Shown: in pieces, positions 15,524-23,960 of the stretch
Numbering within the stretch: the first letter of the stretch is position 1
Layout of the letters: the number at the start of each line of letters is the position of its first letter
NCBI GenBank assembly: GCA_030530825.1
Contig: JAUMUF010000002.1
Coordinates: 45,622-94,689, forward strand
Direction: 5' to 3'
Length of the DNA: 49,068 nt
DNA from: a bacterium
Lineage (GTDB): Bacteria > Patescibacteriota > Saccharimonadia > Saccharimonadales > Saccharimonadaceae
The notes under the pieces: model-generated
Told to the model about the DNA's origin: nothing
The model's input: the letters and a program-made list of their open reading frames with translations, nothing else
Databases searched by the model: none
Position numbers and translations under genes: made by a program

Positions 15524-17045
15524 TTTTACTCCTTTTAATTAATCCATCCAATCCGTAACCAGCCATCAACATAAAGAAAGGAAGGTATAAAAATAGATAT
15601 CTAGCACGGCTCTCGAACAGCCCCTGATACATAGCAATTCCAACTATGGCGACACTTAGGATGGTTACGATTATTATATTATACTTATTCGCATTCTTAA
15701 AGCCTCTATATGATCCTACTGTTATTAGAACTACGACAATAAACCAAGTAGCATTCCATAAATAGTTTATTTTATCAAAGTATCTTCCGGCAGTTGGTTC
15801 AAAATTATTTTCAACTGCTAGAAACCTCCTAATAAAGCGAGAAGCCTTGTCTTGATTCAAGAAATTAAGTTTATTACTCTCGCCATCCCACCAAATAAGG
15901 AATGATCCTTTACTGAAAGCCCTGCCGATTTTATCAATCGCAAAACCCAGATATCCAACTGGAAAATCTCTACGTAAACTATCTTTAAAAACTTTTATAT
16001 TCTTCTCAAAGCGACTACTCTTTAATCCATCCGAAATCATATCTACGACATATTCATGACAATATTCACCATTGCGGCATTTATCGTATTTATTTCCACC
16101 TCTTAAAGAGCCAAGAGCTAAAAAGTGAGAAGCATCGAAAGCATACCTATCTATCATATTTTTATCTTGATACTTTAATTCACTAAATTTAGATCTTAAA
16201 ATCACATTAACAATCACCCCAGAAAAAACGCCCATCAATATAGACAATCCGATCAATATACTCTTTTTATTAATGTATTGTTTAGAAAAAGAGAGAAATA
16301 GCGTCGCGAAAACTGCCAAGACCAATATAAAAGATGTAGCCTTCATATAAAAAGAAAATATAATTGCAATTCCGAGAAGTAACGCAGATAAATAATTCTT
16401 CTTCCTAGTAAGAAAATCAGCCGACAAAATAATTATAGATACACCAAAAAATCCAACGCTATCAGTATAAAATTGAGAAATATATGGAGATAGTCCAACT
16501 AATATTACAGAAAGTATCCAGACACACACATAAACTCTTAAATTAAATCTCCTATACACAACCCATAACACCGCTATAGTACCAGATATCATCATAAGAG
16601 CGTTAACGATAGATGAAAGAGTAAAACCATCTATATTCAGCACGCCCGCTATCTTATATATAATCAACAAAAACATTGCTATTGGCGTATTATTATCGTA
16701 TCTTGTTAGATAACTTTTATATTCGATATCTTTATTATTTTCAATATAATAGTTAACTATATTTCTAACAGTAGCGATATCCCATCCACTTTTGCTAAAA
16801 GTCGCATACGCAACAATCGCCTGAATAACCAACAAGACTAATATAGACGTTACAAAAATATTTTTTCTCGAAATATTTTTAAATTTATTTTTATCAACAA
16901 ATAAAACTACACCTAAAATACCAGAGAGTATACCAAAAAATAACCAAAACCATAGACTTCGGTAGTTATCTTTTAATATATAAATAGACGCCAGAGCAGT
17001 TATAAGAAGAGAGACCGAAATTATAATTTTTCGCAAAATATCCAT
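15516..17045 (-). CDS. Polytopic membrane protein, probable GT-C-type glycosyltransferase
   Basis: 509 residues with about eleven hydrophobic segments. After the second or third helix an extracytoplasmic loop has SGWDIATVRNIVNYYIENN and YLTRYDNNTPI, compatible with the acidic loop of GT-C enzymes that use polyprenyl-phosphate sugars. The C-terminal helices end in YLFLYLPFFMLMAGYGL, the pattern of GT39/PMT-like proteins. The identification as GT-C is based on topology and context with the GtrB-like partner, not a clear family signature. A leaderless-type promoter with TATAAT stands 6 bases before the ATG. Confidence 0.65.
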   Translation of the reverse strand: MDILRKIIISVSLLITALASIYILKDNYRSLWFWLFFGILSGILGVVLFVDKNKFKNISRKNIFVTSILVLLVIQAIVAYATFSKSGWDIATVRNIVNYYIENNKDIEYKSYLTRYDNNTPIAMFLLIIYKIAGVLNIDGFTLSSIVNALMMISGTIAVLWVVYRRFNLRVYVCVWILSVILVGLSPYISQFYTDSVGFFGVSIIILSADFLTRKKNYLSALLLGIAIIFSFYMKATSFILVLAVFATLFLSFSKQYINKKSILIGLSILMGVFSGVIVNVILRSKFSELKYQDKNMIDRYAFDASHFLALGSLRGGNKYDKCRNGEYCHEYVVDMISDGLKSSRFEKNIKVFKDSLRRDFPVGYLGFAIDKIGRAFSKGSFLIWWDGESNKLNFLNQDKASRFIRRFLAVENNFEPTAGRYFDKINYLWNATWFIVVVLITVGSYRGFKNANKYNIIIVTILSVAIVGIAMYQGLFESRARYLFLYLPFFMLMAGYGLDGLIKRSKNV

Positions 17046-17051
17046 ATATAG

Positions 17052-17060
17052 ATTATATCA
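17052..17060 (-). promoter_or_regulatory. Extended -10 promoter of the GT-C/LCP operon
   Basis: Minus strand TGATATAAT (17060-17052), 6 bases before ATG 17045. It probably drives the GT-C, GT2, Wzy-like, LCP and LexA-domain genes as one leaderless operon. Confidence 0.55.
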
Positions 17061-17070
17061 CTCTATAACT

Positions 17071-17107
17071 AAAAAACAAAACCGCCCCTCCAATATGAAA
17101 AGGCGAT
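17071..17107 (-). terminator. rpmH terminator
   Basis: On the minus strand ATCGCC (17107-17102) pairs with GGCGGT (17086-17081, one G.U pair), followed by TTTGTTTTTT. It ends the rpmH mRNA just before the GT-C promoter. Confidence 0.75.
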
Positions 17108-17112
17108 TTTTC

Positions 17113-17250
17113 TTAGACTGTAAGTTTTTTGCGGCCTTTGATTCGGCGACGCTTCAAAACTTTAATACCAGCCTTTGATGACATTCGAGCGCGGAAACCG
17201 TGAGTTCGAGAACGATGTCGCTTGTGTGGTTGGTGTGTTCTTTTTGGCAT
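17113..17250 (-). CDS. rpmH: 50S ribosomal protein L34
   Basis: A 45-residue, very basic protein starting [19 protein letters not shown] and ending in a KR-rich tail, a full match to bacterial L34 (44-47 residues). The start at 17250 is fixed by the conserved N-terminus. It encodes a ribosomal large-subunit protein. In most bacteria rpmH precedes rnpA beside dnaA; here it keeps the dnaA-facing position but rnpA-yidC-jag lies 11.6 kb away, with its own promoter and terminator here replacing the operon. Too short for many gene finders. Confidence 0.97.
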   Translation of the reverse strand: MPKRTHQPHKRHRSRTHGFRARMSSKAGIKVLKRRRIKGRKKLTV

Positions 17251-17259
17251 ATCTTCCCT

Positions 17260-17288
17260 ATTTTATAACTTATTATTAAAAATTTCAA
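17260..17288 (-). promoter_or_regulatory. rpmH promoter
   Basis: Minus strand -35 TTGAAA (17288-17283), 17-base spacer, -10 TAAAAT (17265-17260). The start codon follows after 9 bases that include AGGGAAG. Confidence 0.65.
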
Positions 17289-17367
17289 GCATTAACGTTT
17301 TACTTTACGCTAAAATAATCCATAAAATCTTGAAATTCCTCGCAATTCATTTTGTAGTATATCACAC

Positions 17368-17539
17368 TTTTCCACAAAATTCAACTACTTTTCCACAACT
17401 TTAACAGTAGTTTCGAAAATCTGGGGAAAAATTCTTACTACTGTTTCAAAATTAAAACATATTTTCGAAAAATAATTTTCGGGGGTTGTGGAAAACCGCC
17501 AAATATACTACAATAGAAACATGGATGAATTGTGGAAAA
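17368..17539. other. DnaA-box cluster at the dnaA 5' end
   Basis: Four identical DnaA-box-like nonamers TTTTCCACA (consensus TTATCCACA): plus strand at 17368-17376 and 17389-17397, minus strand at 17487-17495 and 17531-17539. The third overlaps the dnaA -35, the fourth is inside the coding region. It is likely an autoregulatory site and may be part of a bipartite origin. The stretch 17289-17367 shows nothing else. Confidence 0.7.
17486..17514 (+). promoter_or_regulatory. dnaA promoter, leaderless type
   Basis: -35 TTGTGG (17486-17491), 17-base spacer, -10 TACAAT (17509-17514). ATG 17521 lies 6 bases on, so the mRNA should begin at or beside the start codon. The -35 is part of a DnaA box (17487-17495). 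Confidence 0.65.
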
Positions 17540-18900
17540 GTGTTTTAGGGGAGATGGAACTTGAGCCAACCATTAGTTCCGGTGCTTTTGTCGCTTTCCT
17601 CAAAGATACAAAACTTCTTAGAATTGACGATAATATCGCAATCATTGGTGCTAAAAATTCCTTCACTATCAACACTCTACGCATAAAATACTATGATATT
17701 TTCAAAAAAATTCTCGCCAAAAATGGCTACACACCAGCAAGAATAGACTTCGAAACAATAAAATACCGCAAAAGCAAAAAGCCAGATGATAAAAAAATCT
17801 CGGCAGAAGATCTTATTTCTGGTGCTAAAAATTCTTCTAAATCCACTTCGAGCATTTCGCCCAAATCTTCTCGAACCTATAATGACGGGCTCAATCCACG
17901 ATATACCTTCGATAACTTTATTGTCGGATCAAACAACGACTTGGCTTTCGCTGCTGGGCAAAATATCGCCAAAAATCCTGGCGAAAAATACAACCCTCTC
18001 TATATTTATGGCGGAGTAGGACTCGGTAAAACTCACCTTATTCAAGCAATCGGCAATGAAGTGAAGAAAAACCACCCACATCTTCGAGTGCTCTATATCA
18101 CTATAGAAAATTTTTATAAAGACTACCTTGAAAATGTCCGCTCCAAAAAACAAGGTTATGCTGACAAATATCGAAATGTCGACGTTTTGATAGTTGACGA
18201 TATTCAATTTATTTCTGGTAAAGAAAAATCTCAGGAGGAATTCTTCCACACCTTTAATGAACTTCACCAAGCCAATAAACAGATTATCATCTCTTCTGAC
18301 CGCGCACCGAAGAGTATTCCTACGCTAACAGATAGGCTGAGGAGTCGTTTCGAATGGGGAATGCCAATCGATATCCAATTACCAGACACTGAAACTCGCC
18401 AAGCAATCATCGAGGCTAAATCCGAGCAGAATGGATTCTCTCTCGACCCTGAAACAGTTCAATTTTTAGCGGCAAATATCAGGACTAATATTCGAGAACT
18501 CGAAGGAATTCTAAATCAGTTAACCGCAATTGCAGAACTCAGAGGTGTTAAGCCCGATATCGAAATGGCCCGCGGACTAATGACTTCCGAAGCCAGAAGT
18601 GGTGTCAATCGTCGCAGTCTCACAGCCAAAAAAATCATAGATAAAACCTGTAAATTCTACAATATTTCGCGAGATGATATCTTAAGTAAATCTCGAACAA
18701 AAGAAATCAACCACGCTCGACAATCCGCTTGCTACTTAATGAAAAGCGAGTTAAAAATGAGTTTTCCGGCCATCGGCAAAGAATTTTCTCGAGATCATAC
18801 AACCATTATGAATGGTGTAAATAAGATAGAAAAACTCATAAAATTCGATATCGAAGTCCGCGAGCAAATCAGCGCATTGAGTGAATTAATCTACGAATAA
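17521..18900 (+). CDS. dnaA: Chromosomal replication initiator DnaA
   Basis: 459 residues: domain I (1-80), linker, AAA+ core from about 128 (Walker A GGVGLGKT 164-171, Walker B LIVDDI 223-228, sensor and arginine-finger region SDRAPKSIPTLTDRLRSRFEWG) and domain IV with the DnaA signature around 422-436 (FSRDHTTIMNGVNKI). It binds DnaA boxes and opens oriC. ATG 17521 is preferred to an in-frame GTG at 17488 because the GTG lies inside the promoter and the DnaA box, and domain I begins naturally at MDELW. There is no Shine-Dalgarno site. The gene is followed by a terminator, so dnaN is transcribed separately. Confidence 0.97.
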   Translation: MDELWKSVLGEMELEPTISSGAFVAFLKDTKLLRIDDNIAIIGAKNSFTINTLRIKYYDIFKKILAKNGYTPARIDFETIKYRKSKKPDDKKISAEDLISGAKNSSKSTSSISPKSSRTYNDGLNPRYTFDNFIVGSNNDLAFAAGQNIAKNPGEKYNPLYIYGGVGLGKTHLIQAIGNEVKKNHPHLRVLYITIENFYKDYLENVRSKKQGYADKYRNVDVLIVDDIQFISGKEKSQEEFFHTFNELHQANKQIIISSDRAPKSIPTLTDRLRSRFEWGMPIDIQLPDTETRQAIIEAKSEQNGFSLDPETVQFLAANIRTNIRELEGILNQLTAIAELRGVKPDIEMARGLMTSEARSGVNRRSLTAKKIIDKTCKFYNISRDDILSKSRTKEINHARQSACYLMKSELKMSFPAIGKEFSRDHTTIMNGVNKIEKLIKFDIEVREQISALSELIYE

Positions 18901-18913
18901 CCCAACACATTCC

Positions 18914-18955
18914 AAATCTCCAATCTGTTATTTTGACAATTGGAGATTTTATTTT
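18914..18955 (+). terminator. dnaA terminator
   Basis: AAATCTCCAAT (18914-18924) pairs with ATTGGAGATTT (18939-18949), then a T-rich run TTTTATTTT. Confidence 0.85.
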
Positions 18956-19181
18956 ATAAAAAGCGAACAGTTTTGTTATTATATTTTCGATGTTTTTAGA
19001 CCTTTTATTGTTCGCTTGAAATTTTGCAAAAATATTGTAAAAGTTTTTCGAAACTTCGCCCTTTTATTGTCTTCACCCTATTTGACAAAATCAAAAATCA
19101 TTTCAGAGAATAACTTGACAAAAATATCAAAAGATTATAGAAAAATGTTAAAATCTTGTGGAAAACTTTATATATATTGAA

Positions 19182-19307
19182 CAAAACCACGTTGAAAAAT
19201 TGTTATAAAATTTTCTACAATTTCCACATTTACGAGTTTGGGTAATTCGAAGACCAAAAATCCTGTATAAAAGTCCAAATTTTACACAAAATTCTAACGT
19301 GGTTTTG
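19182..19307. repeat. 12-bp inverted repeat within oriC
   Basis: CAAAACCACGTT (19182-19193) and AACGTGGTTTTG (19296-19307) are perfect reverse complements 102 bases apart. Not a DnaA box and too far apart for a terminator; possibly binding sites for an origin-binding protein. Confidence 0.7.
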
Positions 19308-19308
19308 C

Positions 19309-19338
19309 TTGAACTTTCCACAGTAAAAATGGTATAAT
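19309..19338 (+). promoter_or_regulatory. dnaN promoter
   Basis: -35 TTGAAC (19309-19314), 18-base spacer, -10 TATAAT (19333-19338). A DnaA-box-like site (19314-19322) overlaps the -35 and two more follow the start point, so DnaA may repress dnaN-recF. GGAAAGAG (19406-19413) serves as ribosome site 12 bases before ATG. Confidence 0.65.
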
Positions 19339-19425
19339 TTAAGTAGTGAATTTGTGCTTTTCCACAATTTCCACAATACCTATTATTAAAACCACCACCC
19401 CTAAAGGAAAGAGAATTAAATTTTT

Positions 19426-20523
19426 ATGGATCTGACAGTAAAACAGGAGCATTTTTCTAAAGCATTCAATAATGTCTCTAAAATTGCAAGTTCAAAAACG
19501 AGTTTGCCAATTTTAAATAATGTTCTACTTAGAACTAATGGCTCTAGGCTTTTAATTGCTGCTACAGATCTTGAAATTGCTATCTCTCAAAATATAGGGG
19601 CTAAGATCGAAAGCGTCGGCGAGATTGCTGTTCCTGCAAGATTGGTTTCTGAGTTTATTTCTAATCTTCCTAAAGAAAATGTTCATATTAAGGTGGTTGG
19701 TGAGGATGTCTTTATAGAGAGTGGAAATTATAAATCAAAAATTAAAGGTATTTTTACTGAAGATTTTCCAGAATTGCCATCTGTCGAAGAAAAATCAGCA
19801 CAAAAAATTACTCTTAAAGTTGATGATTTTAGAACGGCTGTTTCTCAAACTATTTTTACTGCCAGCACGGATACCTCTCGGCCAACTTTGACTGGTGTGT
19901 TTTGGCATACTTTTGAAGGTAATTTATATTTGGCGGCAACTGACGGATATCGCTTGAGCGAAAAGCGCGTTTGCCCTATTAATGAAGAAATTTCGGCTAT
20001 AATTTCCGCCTCTAGCCTAAATGAAGTTATGCGCGCGATTTCTGATAACACTGAAGAGATCGAGATATTATTTGATGAGAATCAAGTGGAATTTCATATT
20101 GACGATATGATGATTGTGGCGCGATTGATTGATGGTAAGTTTGTTGATTACCGAAGGCTGATTCCGAGCGATACCGAGACTAAAGTTGATATTTTGAAGG
20201 CTGATTTTATGCGAGTTGTTAAGATTGCGTCTCTTTTTGCCCGCGAGAGCGGAGAGAGCGTGACGCTGCGAGCGGATGGCGATAATTCTAAATTATCTAT
20301 TCATTCTATTGCCAGCGAATTTGGCGAGAATACTTCCGAGGCTGACGCGGAGATATTTGGTGATGGCGAAGTTACTCTTAATCCCAACTTCCTGATTAAA
20401 GGAATTAGTGCTATTTCTAGTCAGGATCTTCAATTTGGATTTTCCGGAAAACTTGCGCCAACTGTTCTTAAAAACCCTGCGGATGATTCTTATATTCACA
20501 TTATTATGCCACTAAAAAGTTAG
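19426..20523 (+). CDS. dnaN: DNA polymerase III beta subunit (sliding clamp)
   Basis: 365 residues with the three-fold clamp domain pattern: LTVKQEHFSKAFNNVSKIASSKTSLPILNNVLL at the start, LAATDGYRLSEKRV in the middle domain, and the C-terminal ending IHIIMPLKS that forms the conserved MPM.L-type tail pocket. It encircles DNA and tethers polymerases. It lies right of oriC, 10 bases before recF. Codon use is G/T-rich at third positions, clearly unlike dnaA, as expected for the other replichore. Confidence 0.97.
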   Translation: MDLTVKQEHFSKAFNNVSKIASSKTSLPILNNVLLRTNGSRLLIAATDLEIAISQNIGAKIESVGEIAVPARLVSEFISNLPKENVHIKVVGEDVFIESGNYKSKIKGIFTEDFPELPSVEEKSAQKITLKVDDFRTAVSQTIFTASTDTSRPTLTGVFWHTFEGNLYLAATDGYRLSEKRVCPINEEISAIISASSLNEVMRAISDNTEEIEILFDENQVEFHIDDMMIVARLIDGKFVDYRRLIPSDTETKVDILKADFMRVVKIASLFARESGESVTLRADGDNSKLSIHSIASEFGENTSEADAEIFGDGEVTLNPNFLIKGISAISSQDLQFGFSGKLAPTVLKNPADDSYIHIIMPLKS

Positions 20524-20532
20524 GTCGAGGGA

Positions 20533-21564
20533 GTGAAACTTACTCATCTTCGTGTTCAGAATTTTCGAACTCACAGTGAATTTTCGCTTAATATTGGTGA
20601 AGGTTCAACTTTAATTTTGGGTAAAAATGGTAGTGGTAAGACTTCACTTCTGGAGGCAATTTATTTTGCGCTTCGAGGGACGAGTTTTCGAAGTAGCGAT
20701 AAAGAAATTTTGAAGAATTATGGCGCCGCTGATTGGTTTCGAATTGATTTAGCGGGTGATAATCAGACGCGTGTTGTGAAATTTGATAATTCTCGTGCGA
20801 GTGGAAAAAAAACTTTTGAAATTGATGGCAAGAAATCGCATAGGCTGTCTAATTCTGACAAGCGTCCGGTTATTCTTTTTGAGCCTGATGACCTCCAACT
20901 TCTAAGCGGTAGCCCCAATCGGCGACGAGATTTTTTAGATAAATTTTTAAGCCAAATTTTCCCTAGTTTTTCAACAATTTTAAGTAGGTATAATAAGGCT
21001 TTGAAACAGAGAAATAATCTGCTAAAGCGCGAAATTTTAACGCCAGATGAGATTTTTCCGTGGAATGTGATGTTGGCGGAATATGCTGCGGAGATTATCT
21101 CGCGAAGGCACCACCTGGTTAATATTTTGAACGAAAAAATTGAGGATACTTATTTTAAGATTTCGAAAGTACGGGATGAAATTGAAATTATTTATCAGGC
21201 CGAAGAACTATCCAAGGATAATATCTTGCGGATTTTGGAGAGTAATTTTGAGCGGGATAGGATTTTGGGCCACACTAGTTTTGGGCCGCATAAGGATGAT
21301 TTGAGTTTTATTTTTAACGGAAAAGAAGCGCAAAGTGTGGCTTCTCGAGGTGAAAATCGAAGTTTGGTTCTTGCGCTGAAATTTATTGAGACTGATTTTT
21401 TGGCGGAAAATTCTGACTTTAAGCCGATTGTTTTATTGGACGATGTTTTTTCTGAACTTGACGAGATTAGGCAAAAAATGCTGACAGAACACTTCGGTAG
21501 ATATCAAACAATAATCACCTCAACTTCGGGAGTTGAGGTGAGCGGTGGTGTGGTAAGAATTTAA
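20533..21564 (+). CDS. recF: DNA replication and repair protein RecF
   Basis: 343 residues of the RecF SMC-like ATPase: LRVQNFRTHSEFSLNIGEGSTLILGKNGSGKTS (Walker A GKNGSGKTS, 30-38), the conserved RRDFLDKFLSQIFP, an ABC-type signature near GENRSLVLALKF and Walker B PIVLLDDVFSELD. RecF helps load RecA at gaps with RecO and RecR. The start is GTG 20533 behind GAGGGA. The last codons form a strong hairpin (see separate entry) and the reading frame overlaps the convergent PEGA-like gene by 4 bases. Confidence 0.95.
   Translation: MKLTHLRVQNFRTHSEFSLNIGEGSTLILGKNGSGKTSLLEAIYFALRGTSFRSSDKEILKNYGAADWFRIDLAGDNQTRVVKFDNSRASGKKTFEIDGKKSHRLSNSDKRPVILFEPDDLQLLSGSPNRRRDFLDKFLSQIFPSFSTILSRYNKALKQRNNLLKREILTPDEIFPWNVMLAEYAAEIISRRHHLVNILNEKIEDTYFKISKVRDEIEIIYQAEELSKDNILRILESNFERDRILGHTSFGPHKDDLSFIFNGKEAQSVASRGENRSLVLALKFIETDFLAENSDFKPIVLLDDVFSELDEIRQKMLTEHFGRYQTIITSTSGVEVSGGVVRI
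21515..21541. other. Perfect 11-bp hairpin in the 3' end of recF
   Basis: TCACCTCAACT (21515-21525) pairs with AGTTGAGGTGA (21531-21541) around a TCGGG loop. There is no T-run on the plus strand, so it is not a classical recF terminator; it may stabilise the 3' end or stop the convergent transcript. Confidence 0.6.
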
Positions 21565-22232
21565 TTTATTATACAAGGGTTTACTGTATAATTTATTTTG
21601 TATTTACCTTTTTCTTGATCTTTTAAATTATTATCTATCCAGGATTTTGCTCTAGACTTTCTATACTCTTCAGAATCTATCGATGAATTTTTATTGTAGC
21701 ACGAATTTATATTTACATCTATAGATTCAACATATTCTCCATTTTTATCGGTTGAATAGGATATTGTAAATCTGGATTTTAAAGTATCCTTGTAAGGTAG
21801 TTTTTTTGCTATTGGCGAATTTTTTGTTAATTTGTCCATATTTACTCGAATATTTTCATATCCTGCTCCACCTCTAATAATATCGTCCTGACGATCTCTT
21901 AAGTACCAGTTGTCTGTGCCGTCCTTTGTGTTTAGTGCGAATGTAATTTTTTTGAATTCTTTTGATTTAATCTCGAAATCTAAAGATTTTTCTATGAACT
22001 CTCGATGGTCGGCTTTAATTGTGTATTTACCTGGATTGAGGTAATGTACTCCATTGGAGATTTTTTTGCCGTTTAGTGTTATATTACCAGATCTTGGGGC
22101 TATCAATACCTCTATTTTTCCGGCTATATTACTTTCCCACACCCACCTAAATATAACAAGTATGATCAGCATTACGAAAATAATTAATCCGAATAGAATT
22201 TTTTTATTCTTGAGTATATCTTTAAATTTCAT
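21561..22232 (-). CDS. Membrane-anchored protein with PEGA-like domain
   Basis: 223 residues: a short basic N-terminus, a signal-anchor helix at about 12-30 (ILFGLIIFVMLIILVIF) and an extracytoplasmic part. Residues about 38-90 resemble a PEGA domain (IEVLIAPRSGNITLNGKKI, GVHYLNPGKYTIKADHREF), a small surface beta domain found in wall-associated proteins. The rest, with two Cys (NSCYN and NPCIIN), matches no family I know. It follows the lysozyme/SGNH/P60-like gene with a 3-base gap and is the last gene of the T4SS minus-strand cluster, so it is probably co-expressed with it. Confidence 0.65.
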   Translation of the reverse strand: MKFKDILKNKKILFGLIIFVMLIILVIFRWVWESNIAGKIEVLIAPRSGNITLNGKKISNGVHYLNPGKYTIKADHREFIEKSLDFEIKSKEFKKITFALNTKDGTDNWYLRDRQDDIIRGGAGYENIRVNMDKLTKNSPIAKKLPYKDTLKSRFTISYSTDKNGEYVESIDVNINSCYNKNSSIDSEEYRKSRAKSWIDNNLKDQEKGKYKINYTVNPCIIN

Positions 22233-22235
22233 ACA

Positions 22236-23960
22236 TTAACCCTTCCACCTCCATATTTCAACTTCACCTAAACTCTCCATAATGGATAGATTTAGAGGTT
22301 CTATAACTCCTGTTGTTCGGCTCCAACCTGCATTAGCGACCTTTCCTTCTCCGCCGATCTCTACATATATCTCTATATGAGCTCCAGCGCCTCCGCCCCT
22401 ACCAGCCGTTATTATATCGCCAGGCTTTAAGTTTTCTCTACTATATGTAATTTTGTCATATTTTTCAGGATTATTAGACATGTAATCTCTAAGGTTAGCT
22501 ACTCCGCAGCAATGTTTTACAAATTCAGGGTCTACGGTAGTTGATATAACCATAGAAACAAACGCATCGCAACTTGCACCTTTTTGAACCCATGGCTCTC
22601 CGTAATTTATTAACCCTGTTTTTTCGAGAGCTTGTCTCTGCTTGTCGGAAACCTCAAACGCATAACCTCTACTTTCCTGTCCGTCTGGGTGCGCCAACTC
22701 TATAGCTCTTTCTGCTATATTACTGGAGTTTCCGCTACTTAAGCCGTCATCGCATCCCCCTGATTTTAATAACGCTCCCTCAGATATTGATTTTTTGAGG
22801 AATTCTATATATAGATTTTCACCTTCTGCATTTAAGTGGTATCCGTCGCTGGCGTAATTTTTTTCTCTTCCGCCATTTTTTTCGACTTCAGACTTCCAAT
22901 CCAGTACTGTCACATAGCCATTTCCTTCTGTGGCTGACTTTATATTGTTGTTTATAGCTTCAAAATTAGCATTTCCTCCGAGACCAAAGTTATTTACTAT
23001 AAATACTTTTTTACCCTGTAGGAGGTTTAACATTTTTTTAGCTTGATCAACAGGGAAATTATCGTTGGTTCCAATATTTATAATTATTGATCTTCCGAGG
23101 TTTGATTGATTTTTTTCAAGGAAGTCTAATACCGAGTCTCCAGATATCCCTGCCTGAGCTATACCTCTTCCTATATATGCATTGACCGACGAATTAGGAA
23201 ACGCCGAGGTCAGTTTACTTCTTGCTGATTCTGTAATTGAGTCTCCTATGAAAGTGAAGCTTCCATCATTGGTAGTTTTTTCTGACGAAGATGAACTACT
23301 ATCTCCGCTTCCTCCTGCGGATGTTCCTTTGAAGGTTTCATAGGCTTCTTCCGCTGCCTGATATCGAACTTCCCATCTAGGTATACCTGCTCTTTCGAAT
23401 GATTTTTCGAAAGCTTCAACCGCTTGGCGGATATCTGTCATTTTTTTAAGTCCTTCTAAGCCCCCGTAGTTAGAGTTGAGTATTGAGGCTGTCGTAGGGT
23501 CCTCTCCCTCAAGTTCTTTAATAACCCATTCGAGCTGAGCTTGCAGATCTGTCCAATCTACGCCTTTTGATCTTGCATAGTTTGCCATATTAGCCCATCT
23601 TCCAGATTGGGTTGCATAATTTTCCCACTGAGCTAATCCAGCTGCAGGTCCACCATCCTGAAGTCTTTTTGAATCATACCCACTCTCAGCGAAGAAATTT
23701 CCCATTATCCCAGCCGTAGCTTGCTCCGAAAATCCTTGAGACCTTAAGAAGTTCCATATTTTTTCTGCTTCCGTACTACCAGACAATAATATAGAACTTG
23801 ATTTATTTGGTATACATTCTTCGTGTCCATCATAATAATTTATACCATTAAGATTGAAGAATGTTTTGTCGAAAGTTTTTGAATCTGTAGCCCATGCTGA
23901 TATTGAGCTGTTTAAAATTATTAATACGGAAATTACTACAGATATTAGTTTTCTATTCAT
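22236..23960 (-). CDS. Three-domain cell-wall enzyme: lysozyme-like, SGNH hydrolase, NlpC/P60-like
   Basis: 574 residues. A signal peptide (1-24) is followed by a phage-tail-lysozyme-like domain (about 63-212) with NFFAESGYD (Glu92 is a candidate catalytic acid) and GGPAAGLAQWENY. A Ser-rich linker precedes an SGNH/GDSL-type domain (about 233-393) with GDSIT (Ser241), GTND (297-300) and SDGYH (Asp372, His375). Last is an NlpC/P60-like domain (about 413-574) with Cys464 in GASCDAF and His528 in GAHIEIYV. Together it could cut glycan strands, deacylate wall polymers and cleave peptide cross-links. Its ATG overlaps the preceding M23 protein gene, so it is likely the wall-opening component of the T4SS. 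Confidence 0.85.
   Translation of the reverse strand: MNRKLISVVISVLIILNSSISAWATDSKTFDKTFFNLNGINYYDGHEECIPNKSSSILLSGSTEAEKIWNFLRSQGFSEQATAGIMGNFFAESGYDSKRLQDGGPAAGLAQWENYATQSGRWANMANYARSKGVDWTDLQAQLEWVIKELEGEDPTTASILNSNYGGLEGLKKMTDIRQAVEAFEKSFERAGIPRWEVRYQAAEEAYETFKGTSAGGSGDSSSSSSEKTTNDGSFTFIGDSITESARSKLTSAFPNSSVNAYIGRGIAQAGISGDSVLDFLEKNQSNLGRSIIINIGTNDNFPVDQAKKMLNLLQGKKVFIVNNFGLGGNANFEAINNNIKSATEGNGYVTVLDWKSEVEKNGGREKNYASDGYHLNAEGENLYIEFLKKSISEGALLKSGGCDDGLSSGNSSNIAERAIELAHPDGQESRGYAFEVSDKQRQALEKTGLINYGEPWVQKGASCDAFVSMVISTTVDPEFVKHCCGVANLRDYMSNNPEKYDKITYSRENLKPGDIITAGRGGGAGAHIEIYVEIGGEGKVANAGWSRTTGVIEPLNLSIMESLGEVEIWRWKG

Larger units (their letters stand above)
18956..19425. other. Probable replication origin oriC (dnaA-dnaN intergenic region)
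   Basis: 470 gene-free, AT-rich bases. DnaA-box-like nonamers: TTTTCCACA on the minus strand at 19157-19165; ATTTCCACA at 19220-19228; CTTTCCACA at 19314-19322; TTTTCCACA at 19358-19366; ATTTCCACA at 19367-19375. Two inverted repeats: AAGCGAACA (18961-18969) with TGTTCGCTT (19009-19017), and a 12-bp pair at 19182-19193 and 19296-19307. Between them are long A/T runs (18971-19150) suitable for unwinding. Composition supports the place: the coding strand of dnaA is A/C-rich, those of dnaN and recF are G/T-rich, so the strand skew flips here. Confidence 0.8.

Noticed and set aside
17488-17520. GTG start of dnaA 11 codons upstream of the ATG
   Set aside because: The GTG is part of the -35 and a DnaA box, and the extra residues are not DnaA-like.
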